DNA from: Nereocystis luetkeana
Lineage: Eukaryota > Sar > Phaeophyceae > Laminariales > Laminariaceae
NCBI GenBank assembly: GCA_031213475.1
Contig: JARUPZ010000026.1
Coordinates: forward strand, 1,876,501 to 1,940,500
DNA: 64,000 bases
Direction: 5' to 3'
Position numbers and translations under genes: made by a program. Below the pieces are notes generated by a model. That model saw only the letters and a program-made list of their open reading frames with translations. It was not told the DNA's origin and ran no database searches. Numbering within the stretch: position 1 is the stretch's first letter; every line of letters begins with the position of its first letter. Below are positions 32,901 through 42,740 of this stretch, piece by piece.

Positions 32901-35900
32901 ATGCAGCTCCTGCACGGCAACTCAAAGCGGCGGGGTACGTTTGGTTCTAGACTATCCAGATGCTACCGCCTGGTATTCATACCACAGGCGAGAAGGGGCA
33001 CACCCCACATCTAACCCCCTGTACTCTCCCCCCCCTCCCCCCCCCCCCCTCCCTGGCCTAGGATATAGATGGGATAAGACGGTTGCCACATAAGGCAAAA
33101 CAGGAAGGGCACGAGCTGGAGTAGGCTATTTGTTTTTGTCTACTATATGGAAGAAACGTAATGAGCGCCCAAATGCTGGAGGTGTCTCTATGAGGTGTGG
33201 GATTGGTGTTTTCGTCTCGACAGGGAGGCGTGTTCAATGGCCAAATGACTCGGGGCAAGCAACACATGAGTACCCCCCCCCCCCTTCCCTTCCCTTCCCT
33301 TCCCTTCCCTTCCCTTCGATAGCAGCGAGAAAACGGTCGCTATCCTAGGAGATAGCTGGTGGCCACGGCCGGTGAAACAGAAAGGGAATAAGATTATTAA
33401 TGGCAAAAACAAATGATGTGTACCTGGTACGTATAGATGTGGAAAAGAAAACGTATTGAGCGACGAAACGTTGGAGGTATCCCTATTAGTAGGAGGGAGG
33501 GTGCTCTGCCTCGAAAGGGATGCGTGGTCAATCGTCAACGGAGGAAGGCAAGAAATAAAAAAAGTACACCCCCTCCCCCGACTCCCGTCATGACTAAGGC
33601 GAGCAACAGTTAAGTACGCCTCCCCCCCCTCCTTCTATTTTATCAAGTTTTGGTTGGCGTCGGTTGGCAACGGCACTGTAAAACATGCCACTCAGTACGT
33701 GAGCTAGATGGCCGGTGGTACCGTTTTATTGTATTATTTTTCGGCGTTCGGTCACTGCTGGCGATCGAGTTACAGATCATCTGTACGGGGTGGAGAGCCT
33801 TCACCCTGCACAAGGGGACTGATCGCATCACGTAGTGGGGTTGTGGTAAGGCACCCGCCAGGCAGTTACTTCCGCAGTACCACCGTGCCATTTTCTGTCT
33901 CCGGAAGTGACCACACCGGAAAATATATGAACTCACTTGAGGCTGTCATCCATGGGCAAGTCCGCTTCACAGGCGGTTCTGAGCAGTAGGGTGCAGCTCA
34001 CCTTCCATGCGACTCGCCCAACAGCTCGCGGCGCTTCGCGTTTCGTGCAAGCAATGTCTGCCTGATCGTTGGAAACCCGACTTACTCCGTCCCGGCATTG
34101 TAGGGATGCGAGGGAGGGTCCATGGTCATACGACTACGGCCATGCATGCATAATATCGACCTCCCCCCCCTCCCTCCCTCCCCCCCCCACCCCTCGGTTC
34201 CCCCCCCGCCTCTGTCGCTCTGTGCTCTGGTTGTAGGGTGGCCGCCCTACAGAAATCCGTTGCTGAGCAAGAGGTGCTTCGCGAGGAGAGGCGCCGGACG
34301 AAACGCCTGATCAAGGCGCAGAAAGCCAAGCTCGAGGCGGATGGGGCGGCGGGGGACAGCCTCTTCGGCCCTAGGTGTGTGCCATGTTGTGGTAGTGGTG
34401 GTGGTGATGGTGTTGGCAGTGATGATATTGGTTTTGGTGGTGGTTTGATGGTCTTGGTGGTGGTGGTGGCGGTGGTGGTGGTGGTGATGGTGGTGACGGC
34501 GGTAATTCTTTTGTCGGTCGGGATGCCGAGGGTTTTGTTCACGTTGCTTTTTTGCTGCAGCCTGAAAGCGAAAGGTGCTATTAATAGATCGTTGCCAATT
34601 AATATATATATATATATATATGTACCAGTCGAATTTGCAAACCGCATTATATAGCAACAAACCGTACCCAAATCGCACCAAACCGCATCATACCGCGCTA
34701 CTATTTCGTAACTGCACCGCTCTGTACCGTACTGTACCCCATGTCGTCTACAGCGCTGGGGTGGCCGCCATGGGAATGAAGCGGCAGCGCAACAAGGACG
34801 TGATAATGGGTCGATCGGTCCCGGTGAACCTAGGAGAGGAGCTGCACGGGAGCCTGAGACAGCTCAAGGCACAAGGAAGCGTTTTGTTGGACAAGGTGAG
34901 GGTTGGGGGGTGTACTCGGTAGGTTGGGGGGGTGGGGGGGGGGGGGGGGGAGGGGGGTACTCGATAGGAGAGATGTACTCGATATCATGCATGGCCGTAG
35001 TCGTATGACCATAGACCCTCTCTCGCATCCCTACAATGCCGGGACGGAATATGTCGGGTTTTCACCGACCAGGCAGACATTGCTTGCACCAAGCGCGAAG
35101 CGCCGTGAGGTGTCCGGCGAGTCGCATGAAGGGTGAGCTGCATTCTACTAAGAACCGCTTGTGAGGCGGACTTGGGGGGGGGGGCGTGAAGCGGAGGAGC
35201 GGGGGGGGCGGAGTTCGGGCGGGAGGGGGTAGGGAGAATGGAGGGAAAGAGGGGACGGGAGTGTGTGGAGGGTAGGGGCGGGGGGGGGGCGGGGGAGCTG
35301 TATCGGGAGCGGAGGGTAGACGCTTGTGGAAATGACCTCGCTGGGGTACATGTTTTGTTTAAGTTGAAGTCATTGTACTGCTGTCTCCACCACTGCCCCT
35401 ACCACAACTAATATTATAGCTACCACTACCACTACTATTACGGGGGGCCATAGTTAATAGGACCTACGATACACACAAAAACCTAGATATTTCCCTAATA
35501 TTCCTAGCGATATTTGGTCCTATTTACTATGGTCCCCCGTAATAGTGCTGTTTAAGGGAGACCATACTCGTAGTAAATAGGACCTGCGGTACAGACAAAA
35601 ACTCATATATGTCCCTTTTTTTCTAACAGTATTTGGTCCTATTTACTGTGGTCCCCCGTAACACTGCTACTACTACTGATACTATTACGGGGGACCATAG
35701 TTGATAGGACCAAATATTGTTCGTAAAAGTGTTTGAATATATAGGTATGTGTACCATAGGTCCTATTAACTATGGTCCCCCGTAATACTTACTACTACAT
35801 GTTCGTTCTAGCGCTACTACTGTGGCTACTATTGATGCCACCTGTACCGATTCTACTGCTACTGTCACTATGGTGCCTTAATTGTATGAAATGCTCTTAC

Positions 35901-36022
35901 AGGTGGAACTCCTGAAGGCCAGCAAGGCGCACCCAGACAGGAGGCGCGGAAAGGAACGCGCGAAGAAAGCCCACAAGGGTTTCAAGAAGAAGCATACCTA
36001 CAAGGACCGATACAAGGACTGA
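26831..36022 (+). CDS. NOP53: NOP53 / GLTSCR2 family ribosome biogenesis protein
   Basis: Nucleolar factor of late 60S assembly; in yeast Nop53 brings the Mtr4 helicase and exosome to pre-60S particles for ITS2 trimming. Eight exons: 26831-26972, 29545-29645, 30650-30940, 31678-31884, 32484-32662, 34237-34374, 34754-34895, 35903-36022. They join in phase to 439 residues (human about 478). Residues 41-45 LFVVD fit the arch-interacting motif that docks Mtr4 (human KLFFVD). Then come a basic RKRHKLRKE stretch, ISDPWGED (human YDLWAPDN), KRP at the exon 3/4 joint, the hallmark GQSYNPTEDDHDDVI with AVELKRQ, an acidic SSDEEDD, basic helices, NLGEELHGSLRQLK (human LSSELTDSLRTLK) and a Lys/Arg-rich end. 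ATG at 26831 is the first in frame, preceded by GGCACC. Introns are GT-AG. Confidence 0.93.
27818..27921. mobile_element. MITE A copy 6, T subtype
   Basis: Clean inverted arms in NOP53 intron 1, directly after two overlapping TATTAATA words. Confidence 0.93.
27990..28112. repeat. minisatellite, ~9-10-bp TGCTGTCTAY
   Basis: About twelve units alternating TGCTGTCTAC and TGCTGTCTATT. Confidence 0.9.
28377..28473. mobile_element. MITE B copy 2
   Basis: Arms GGAACCGCGGTCCCGTTTTG and CAAAACGGGACTGCGGTCC. The right TTAA is shared with the next copy. Confidence 0.85.
28470..28566. mobile_element. MITE B copy 3, intact arms
   Basis: TTAACCCCTTTAGAACCCCA to GGTTCTAAAAGGGTTAA with TTAA at both ends, as for piggyBac-type targets. 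Confidence 0.92.
28980..29440. repeat. C-rich low-complexity tract with CCCCAACC variants
   Basis: CACCCC, CCAACCCC and poly(C) runs; includes a family D end (ATGAGTACCCCCCC) at 29125. The Pro-rich frames are not genes. Confidence 0.85.
29545..29645 (+). CDS. NOP53: NOP53 exon 2
   Basis: Acceptor TCTTTCAG after a TA run; two bases complete Gly48. Encodes SGRKRHKLRKEAKAAKFVSK and ends YLGK/GTGATC. Its 3' edge is repeated in decayed form downstream. Confidence 0.88.
29646..30300. repeat. decayed tandem copies of the NOP53 exon 2 / intron 2 junction
   Basis: CTAGGAAAGGTGATC at 29637 recurs as CTCGTGAAGGTGATG (29851), CTCGGCGAGGTGACC (30063) and CTCGGAGCGTTCAAC (30254). Each copy is followed by a CTGTCAGT/CTGTCAGC block and an AGTATCGTCT block in order. 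Period is about 190-214 bp. Confidence 0.75.
30452..30549. mobile_element. MITE B copy 4
   Basis: AGTACCGCAGTCCC left, AACGGGACTGCGGTCCTGAG right, TTAA at the right end only. Confidence 0.85.
30650..30940 (+). CDS. NOP53: NOP53 exon 3
   Basis: Acceptor GACTCAG, phase 0; ISDPWGEDNEEEE, then an Ala/Gly-rich linker to NAKRP/GTGAGG. Confidence 0.88.
31060..31300. repeat. G/T-rich triplet array (GGTGAT, GCTGGT)
   Basis: Long run of GTGATG and TGGTGC hexamers in NOP53 intron 3; the opposite strand shows His-rich frames that are not genes. CTCCCT repeats follow at 31561-31602. Confidence 0.85.
31678..31884 (+). CDS. NOP53: NOP53 exon 4
   Basis: Acceptor CCAACAG; contains CHPGQSYNPTEDD and IAVELKRQEAVEDEQ, the family signature. 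Donor GAG/GTGAGA. Confidence 0.93.
32484..32662 (+). CDS. NOP53: NOP53 exon 5
   Basis: Acceptor TCTTAG; acidic GEESSDEEDDGRE, then LTRAQRNKQKRVKEAQYE. Donor CA/GTGAGT in phase 2. Confidence 0.9.
32695..32885. repeat. family C copy, reverse, diverged
   Basis: CATGTCATGCATGCCCG, later CAGGCATTGCTTGCTTGC, AAGGCGAGTCGCATGAAGGG and CTCCTACTAAGAGGG. Confidence 0.75.
33115..33290. repeat. family D repeat ending GAGTAC-poly(C)
   Basis: GGAGGTGTCTCTATGAGG, GTCTCGACAGGGAGGCGTG, TTCAATGGCCAAATGAC, then ACACATGAGTAC and poly(C). Confidence 0.75.
33345..33580. repeat. family D repeat, second adjacent copy
   Basis: GTTGGAGGTATCCCTATTAG, CTCGAAAGGGATGCGTGGTC, then AAAGTACACCCCCTCCC. Confidence 0.75.
33640..34190. 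repeat. ~0.5-kb composite repeat ending in family C
   Basis: GGTTGGCGTCGGTTGGCAAC, TGATCGCATCACGTAGTG, GTAAGGCACCCGCCAGGCAG, ACACCGGAAAATATATGAAC, then the full family C body from 33962. The same series is at 39345-39850. Confidence 0.85.
34237..34374 (+). CDS. NOP53: NOP53 exon 6
   Basis: Acceptor TTGTAG; VAALQKSVAEQEVLREE coiled coil to LFGP plus two bases, donor CTAG/GTGTGT. Confidence 0.88.
34754..34895 (+). CDS. NOP53: NOP53 exon 7
   Basis: Acceptor TCTACAG; VNLGEELHGSLRQLKAQGS is the conserved C-terminal block. Donor AAG/GTGAGG. Confidence 0.92.
34915..35175. repeat. family C copy, reverse orientation, with poly(G)-GTACTC start
   Basis: Poly(G), GTACTCGATAGGAG, GTACTCGATATCATGCATGG, ending TACTAAGAACCGCTTGTGAG. 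In NOP53 intron 7. Confidence 0.88.
35438..35542. mobile_element. MITE A copy 7, mixed arms
   Basis: Left CCATAGTTAATAGGACC, right GGTCCTATTTACTATGG: the arms belong to different subtypes. Confidence 0.93.
35551..35661. mobile_element. MITE A copy 8, A subtype
   Basis: Starts eight bases after copy 7; left arm altered (GGGAGACCATACTCGTAGTA). Confidence 0.9.
35684..35785. mobile_element. MITE A copy 9, T subtype
   Basis: Third of three MITE A copies within 350 bp in NOP53 intron 7, inside a (TAC)-rich stretch. Confidence 0.93.
35903..36022 (+). CDS. NOP53: NOP53 exon 8, terminal
   Basis: Acceptor CTTACAG; KGFKKKHTYKDRYKD and TGA at 36020. A short run of TACAAGGACYGA repeats continues past the stop, so the end has been a site of slippage. 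Confidence 0.9.
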   Translation: MELLKASKAHPDRRRGKERAKKAHKGFKKKHTYKDRYKD

Positions 36023-37043
36023 TACAAGGACCGATACAAGGGCCGATGGGGCTACTACCGCCGATGTACTTGCTGGCTGTATTGTACTGGCAGTGCTGTG
36101 CTGCCAGTACCATACCGGTAGTATTGTAACTTTCAGTGTCATAATGGGGCACGATGCTGGCAGTGGGGGGGGGGGTATTATACCGGCAGTGTCATGCTCG
36201 GAGTATGATACTGGTCGCATCATACTGGCAGTGCTTTGCCAAACGAGTATTCGTTCGTGCTTGTACAAGCATTACCATTTTCCAAAATAAACGTTAACCT
36301 TGCGGTCGATCTGTGATCGATTTTTTTTTCCCGACGGCCCCTGATGGTAAATATTTTCGTCGGGTTTCAGCGGGATGGAGACGGACGACCATTTTTGTCT
36401 TGACCGTCTTTTTTTTTCTTGCTCGTTTTGTTGTGCGTTTGCTTGAAATTGACCCGTGTCCCGCGTGTCTGTTTTACGTATGTTTGCTGTTTTTGCTTTT
36501 TTTTTTTTTTTTTTTCTCTTCCGGGAGTTAAGAAACATACCGAGCTTTTCGGCCGCGCTCCGCGCCTCGCGACTCCAAGGTGACGATTTTTGCTATTTTG
36601 ATCCCTCTGGGACCCCGAGGTATCATCGCGACCAGAACAATGGTTGATAGCTCTAGTGTTACCAACCATTGTATGAGGCCGGCAGCACCGAGGCAGGATC
36701 GATGTTGCACCTCCCACTCTTGTCAGCGTGACCCTTCAAGCTCCCGCACAATAAATACGAGAACATCTGTGTTCCATGGACGAGCCCCGTGATCTCGGTC
36801 AAGCGTTGCTGCAGATCAACCTTGTCTGTCGACCATCCGTGGGATCACCATCTGTGGGGTCCACCCCTGTAAGACCCGCTCCATGCAGACAAACGTGGAA
36901 GCCTTCAATCAATGGAGGGGAGGGGGGTACAACGAGGGATGGGATTTGAAGTTCCCCCAAAATTATCGAATTGCGCGCGTGGAAGACTGCGATGTTATTG
37001 CATTGGTAAGACATCTGATCGGTACCATTGTCGCCTGTAGCTA

Positions 37044-37149
37044 TTTCGGGGGACCATAGTAAATGGGACCCTACGGTACACACAAAAACCTGCATATGTC
37101 GCTATTTTTACTAGCAAAATTTGGTCCCATTTACTGTGGTCCCCCGTAA
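37044..37149. mobile_element. MITE A copy 10, A subtype, with 38-bp duplication of its end
   Basis: The right end plus flank (TGGTCCCCCGTAATACGACG through GCAGTA) is repeated in tandem to about 37208. Confidence 0.92.
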
Positions 37150-37459
37150 TACGACGAAGCATGTAGCAGTACTGTGGTCCCCCGTAATACGACGAAGCAT
37201 GTAGCAGTAGTAAGTAGTATCAATAGTAGTAGCAGTAGTATTAATAGGCGACAACACAACAAGGTGGTGTACGGCAAGTACAGCGGAGCGGTACGGTATG
37301 TCACACGCCGATTTACTGTACGTATATATACATGGTGTGCGGTGTATGCGGTGGAAACCAGTTCTCTCGGGTGTATATGCCTACCTGGTGGTGTGTAAAA
37401 CCCTCAAGTTGTTGACAGGGCATTTTCCTCAGTTTTTTCCCCGCGATTTTGGGCGGGAT

Positions 37460-37690
37460 TCGGGATTATCCCGTGGCCCCGCGCCCGTGATAAATTTTGT
37501 GAATCCCGCTCCAGCTCCTCACACGAGTACCGCGCAAAAAAGGTTTTTGTCAAGGTATTATGCAGATTGTCCCGTTCCCGCGCCCACGGAAGAACGTGTA
37601 AATCCAATTCCCGCACAAACGAGTCCCGCGCAAAGCATATGTCCCGTTCCCGTACAAGCGCGTCCCGCAGAATTATTCCGGATAGCCCGA
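37460..37690. repeat. TCCCG-rich dispersed pentamer region
   Basis: TCCCG, CCCGCGC and CCCGTTCCCG words spaced 15-30 bp apart; a second such region is at 37990-38230. Confidence 0.6.
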
Positions 37691-37991
37691 GCCCCTTGAA
37701 TTTTAACCTAGAGTGAAGGTGTTACCTACTGAGCTACAGGGGTAAAAGATCGATCAATCACCCAGCCAATCCTTATAATACTGACAAAAAAAACGTTAAT
37801 CACCCCCCCCCGCCTCCCCCGCGCACATGGTGGCGTACATACAAGCGTCTGGTTCCGAGTATTCCATCCTGTAGCGTCCCTGTTTTTCTGTGTTTTCTGT
37901 TTCAGTATTTGCCATCAAATATAATAGTGTACTGCAAACCTGGTATAAAATATAGTTCCTGCTGACGTAAATACTAACTTCAGAGCATTCC

Positions 37992-38225
37992 TTGGGATTT
38001 TTCCCGCGGGTTCAGTCCCGTCCTGGGGAGTACCGTGGTGGCCGGATCCTGCGCATAGAATCCCGTCCACTCCCGTTGTGGCTAAATCCCGTACCAGGTA
38101 CAATATATCCCGTTGAATCCCGTGCTTGTTGAATTCTGTTCAGACGGGGAGTCTCGTGGTGGCCAGATCCCAAACAAGTAGTCCCGTGGAATCCCGGGGT
38201 AACTGATTCCCCCGAGATAGTCCCA
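37992..38225. repeat. TCCCG-rich region with two GTGGTGGCC(G/A)GATCC units
   Basis: ACCGTGGTGGCCGGATCC near 38034 and TCGTGGTGGCCAGATCC near 38154, separated by AATCCCGT words and a TACCAGGTA at 38093. Confidence 0.6.
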
Positions 38226-39344
38226 TAGTCGGACAGGCGTCCCTACTGTAGTGCGAATGCCCTGCAAAATACCTTTCGGGTTCTTCTACCGAGTTTTTTT
38301 TTTGTTTTTATAGTTTTTTGTTTTCGCACCGCATGCATGCTGCTGGGGGCGTTGAGTATTACATACGAGCTCTGCGATCAATCAATCGACCGTGCACACG
38401 CACACGCACACGCACACGCACCCTCGCTCCACGTTCCATCTCTTCTTTTCTAGAAGCTTGTTTTCTCTCCTCCTCGTCAGCACCCTGTTCTCTTCGACGA
38501 CACCGGCAATCAACACTGCCCCCTGTGAGCGCGATTCTCTTCTTTCTTTCGTATGCCCACCTGAGAGCTGAAAAAAAACTTTTGCAACAACTGGCCCGTT
38601 GACACCCGCTAATTTACTAATTTATCCATGTAGTGATTACCTTTGCTGCGGGCTGCCTCAGGGGATAACACACTATGCATGCATCAAGTTGGCAAACCAG
38701 GCGCAACCGTTCAGCGTTCTCTGACTCGAGCTACGTACGGTGCGGGGGGGGTTATGATGCCATGATTTCCACTACCGCGTGTGCGCCATTCGGGCGAGTG
38801 GCTCTGTTCCTCGCTCAAAATTGGGCGCAAGCATTTAGTTCTTGTCGCAGAGTGTAGCAGCGACAGAATCCCATGGCGGCGCATACATGTAGCGGCTTCG
38901 AAGATAAGGTCGAATAATTGTGGCTGGCAAGAAAAATAGGCGGTCATTACAGGCAGTAGGCCGTGTGAACCTCATCGGCTGAAAATAGTACACCTCATTT
39001 ACCGTAATTGAGCACCAGTCTCCATTTCTGAGGTTTTAGTTGAGATTTTGTTGGGGATGCTTTTTGAAGGACTTCGGTTTTTGTTCTCGTTTGGACGCCA
39101 AGGCCCTCAAAACAACGTTTCAACAAAGTATATCGTGATTTTTTCGGGGAGGGTGCAACAACGTGTCAAAGCGACGCTCAAGTATGTCGGGCTACAAATC
39201 AAGAGCCGCGCCAAACAAGCCTACCGCGGAGATTCCGCCGAGGAACGGGGACGAATGTTATCGATGATGATCTCTCACACCAATTGCCCATTTCCCTCAA
39301 ATCTAGCCATGGTGATGAAAACACGGACTAAAAGCGCCCCCCCC

Positions 39345-39850
39345 CCCCCCTATTTTATATAGGATGGGTTGGCGTCGGTTAGCAACCAGGGTACCGTTTT
39401 TTTTGTTTTTGTTTTTGGCGGTCACCCACAGCCGGTTGTCGAGTTAGATCATTTGTGCGAGGTAAAGAACCTTTACTTCGCACAATTGGGAATGATCGCA
39501 TCACGTATCACGTAGTGTTCAAGGTAAGGCACCCAAGAGACAGTTACATAGTACTCCCATTGCTGTCTCTGGAAATGCCTACACCGGAAATTAAATCAAC
39601 TCATTGAAGCTGTCGTCCATATGCAAATCCGCCTCACAAGCGGTTCTTAGTAGGATGCAGCTCACCCTTCATGCGACTCGCCAGACACCTCACGGCGCTT
39701 CGCCCTTGGTGCAAGCAATGTTTGCCTGGTCGGTGAAAACCCGGCATGCTCCGTCCCGGCATTGTAGGGATGCGAGGGTCTATGGTCATACGACTACGGC
39801 CATGCATGAGATCGAGTACCTCTCTCCTATCGAGTACACCCCCCCCCCCC
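39345..39850. repeat. composite repeat ending in family C, second copy
   Basis: GGTTGGCGTCGGTTAGCAAC, GAATGATCGCATCACGTATC, AAGGTAAGGCACCCAAGAG, then family C from 39625 to ATCGAGTACACCCCC. Confidence 0.85.
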
Positions 39851-41229
39851 ACGGGAAGTAAAAAACATGCGCGCGACGTAAAACGTTTACCATATTATAC
39901 GTAACGTGTATACGTACTACTGTAGTCTAAAAGTCACATCGAGGAAAAACAAAAGTAAAAAAAAAAAAAAATAGAACAAAAAAAACTTTCAAAACCGCGT
40001 TTGCGCCCAGATGATTATAATCTATTACTTACTAGTTGCGACATGACTCGGTTTTTATGATGCGACGAATACTGCAGAAACACGCAGGTCTGATCAAGCG
40101 TTTCGTCCGAAACTGCCCGGAGGAACACAACGAAAAAAAAACGGTCTGACGACCAGTCTGATCAATGAAGCGTCCAACAGCCCGACGAAGCGAAACAAAC
40201 GAAAAAAAGGTCAGATCGAAGCGTCCAACCGCACACGAAAGAGACCCAGTAGATACTCGTAGGTAGGGTCTGATCGGTCTGATCGGTCTGTGACCATCAA
40301 GAGGCGTTTCGACAGCCCAAAATCGGAACAAAAAAAATAAGTTATGTTCGAAAACGCCTCTGGTCCCAGATTCCGGAGCGCTGAAAAAAAAAAAAAAAAC
40401 TACCTCCATGCACGAAGAAACAACGTCACTGCACCGACATCAGCATCAAAATAGCAAGAGCAAAAAGACATGAGACGAAAACAAGAGACGACAACAAGAA
40501 CTAAAACAGAAAACGCAGCGACAGCAGCGGCATAGCAACAACAACATCCGGCCCCCCCCCCCCCCCCCCCCCCCCAGCCACCGCCACCGTCACCACGGTC
40601 GTCTTTTTTACTACATGTACAAGTCGCGCCTGCGTGGCGAGAAAAAAGAAGAAAAACAGAGACAAAAGCCCGTCCTCAAACATGCACGACCCTGGGACAA
40701 AAGCCTGGGGAGGGGGGGGGGGGGGAAGAGGGAACAAATACGAAAAAAAAATCATGAAACAGAATAGAAACAACGAAATCAAGGAAACAATTCGTAGACT
40801 ATGCAAGAGGCTACGTACACCAATCAGCGGCTCAATTGTAGCAGTCGATACAGGGCCACATCGCACTCATCTTCTGTAGTAGTAGACATAGAACAAAAAA
40901 GCGAAACGTCTACTGATCTGGAGTGCTATCTATCATCATTGTAAATAGTCTACGTGTAGTACAGATATATAGCCAACCATAGGCGGGGGCACCGAAAACG
41001 GGGGGACGACGGGGACGGAAACTCCGACAAAAAATGCTTCCTTACAAATGTAAAACCCCACCCCCGAACACTGGTATGATATACCGCACCGACAAATGAT
41101 GCGGCTCAAAAACACAACACGCCGTTTCCGATTCCGTACGCAAACAACGACGCCGTACGACGAAAAAAACAAAAACAAAAAACACGTCAACCATCACACC
41201 GATTTGCACCCGTCCAGTTAACCCTCCAG

Positions 41230-41430
41230 CAGGATGAAGATCACCCTGCATGCGACCTCAACTCGCCGCACACCTCACGGCACTTCGCGCTTGGTGCAAG
41301 CAAGCAATGCCCACCTGGTCGGTGAAAAATCGACGTGCTCCGTCTCGGCATCGTGGGGATGCGAGGGTCTATATTAATACATACGACTGCGCCCATGCAT
41401 GGCATGAGTACACCCCCCCCCCCCCCCCCC
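41230..41430. repeat. family C copy with poly(C) end
   Basis: CTGCATGCGACCTCAACTCG, GCACTTCGCGCTTGGTGC, CATGAGTACACCCC. Confidence 0.85.
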
Positions 41431-41989
41431 CCCGCGCCTCCTCCCCATCCCCTGCTCCCCCCCAAAATAAAGGTACGAGAAAACGTCTGTTCCGTATCTG
41501 TTTCCCCCCTGCCACAAGCAGCAGCAGCAGCAGCAGCAGCTGAAGAACGCCATCCCATCGAAAGAGCGGGAGGGGGGAGTTTTCCCACCACGCAACCTCC
41601 TTCCCGTTCATAACAATAGCGACCCATATATCACACACCCTCATCGGCTCACCCACGCCACCCGCCCAGTAACATTATTAATATTACCTCTACTATTGTA
41701 ATATGAGGCCCAAACAACCCCCCCCCCCCCCCCCCGGGCCCCCTCTCCCCCTCCCCTCCTCCTCGTTTCCCAACCTCCCCCGCCGATCAAAAGCGAGGTC
41801 AATAAATGTCTCTCGTTCGGTAAACTGAGAAGTATCAGCAACGTCGACATGCCAGGGTCCGGGATCGATCACACCAGCCACGCATAGACACACCTTCAGA
41901 CACAACACGTCACACGTTAGTCCCACTTCCTGCATGGAGCGCCTCGTGCCACGGACGTCACCATTAGTGATGGAACATGAAACACAGGC

Positions 41990-42310
41990 TCGATATACAC
42001 TGCGATATATCGAAAAACCGATATTTCGACATATTATCGAAGTTTCGATAGATCGAAAGTTCGATATATTATCGATATTTCGATAGATCGAAAGTGCGAT
42101 ATATTATCGATATCTCGATACATCGAAGCTTGCTATACGATACATCGAAAAGTTCGGCATTCAAATATGTTTGCTATGACGAAAATTTCGATAGGATATT
42201 ATATCGAAAGTTCGACAGTTTCGATTTCTGCTACATCGAAACAATCGATAGGATATACCGAAAGTTCGATATTCATTGCGTCGAACATGTCGATGCGATA
42301 TGCCGAAACA
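41990..42310. repeat. ATATCGA palindrome-rich array
   Basis: TCGATATATTATCGATATTT and similar words with no fixed period; related AACGATATCGATAAC words fill 56630-56790 and 57060-57385. Confidence 0.85.
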
Positions 42311-42424
42311 CTACCATGTACACGTCATAGCCGTTGGGTGCCTGCAAGCGAAGGTACCACCACGAGAAGGCCAGGCGTCCCGGGGGCGTCATCAACCCGT
42401 CCCTCCATGACGTCAGCAATTTTC

Positions 42425-42494
42425 ACCCAAAACCAGACATGTTCTGTCCCCGGCATTGTAGGGGTGCGAGGGTCTATGGTCATACGACTACGGC
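42425..42494. repeat. family C fragment left of the gap
   Basis: Nearly identical to 42596-42675 on the other side of the gap, from TCAGCAATTTTCACCC to ACGACTACGGC. Confidence 0.9.
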
Positions 42495-42594
42495 NNNNNN
42501 NNNNNNNNNNNNNNNNNNNNNNNNNNNNNNNNNNNNNNNNNNNNNNNNNNNNNNNNNNNNNNNNNNNNNNNNNNNNNNNNNNNNNNNNNNNNNN
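42495..42594. other. assembly gap, exactly 100 N
   Basis: A round 100-N spacer of unknown true size, flanked by an ~80-bp near-identical sequence on both sides. Confidence 0.99.
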
Positions 42595-42595
42595 T

Positions 42596-42740
42596 CAGCA
42601 ATTTTCACCCAAAACCAGACATGTTCTGTCCCGGCATTGTAGGGGTGCGAGGGTCTAGGGTCATACGACTACGGCCATGCATGAGATCGAGTACATCTCT
42701 CCTATCGACCCCCCCCCCCCCCCCCCCCCCCCCCCCACAC
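42596..42740. repeat. family C fragment right of the gap, poly(C) end
   Basis: Runs to ATGCATGAGATCGAG, CTCTCCTATCGA and about 27 C. Confidence 0.88.

Noticed and set aside
37690-37750. Minus-strand tRNA-like TGTAGCTCAGTAGGTAACA
   Set aside because: A-box-like only; the anticodon loop lacks T33 and the T arm reads GGTTAAAATTC. At best a tRNA remnant.
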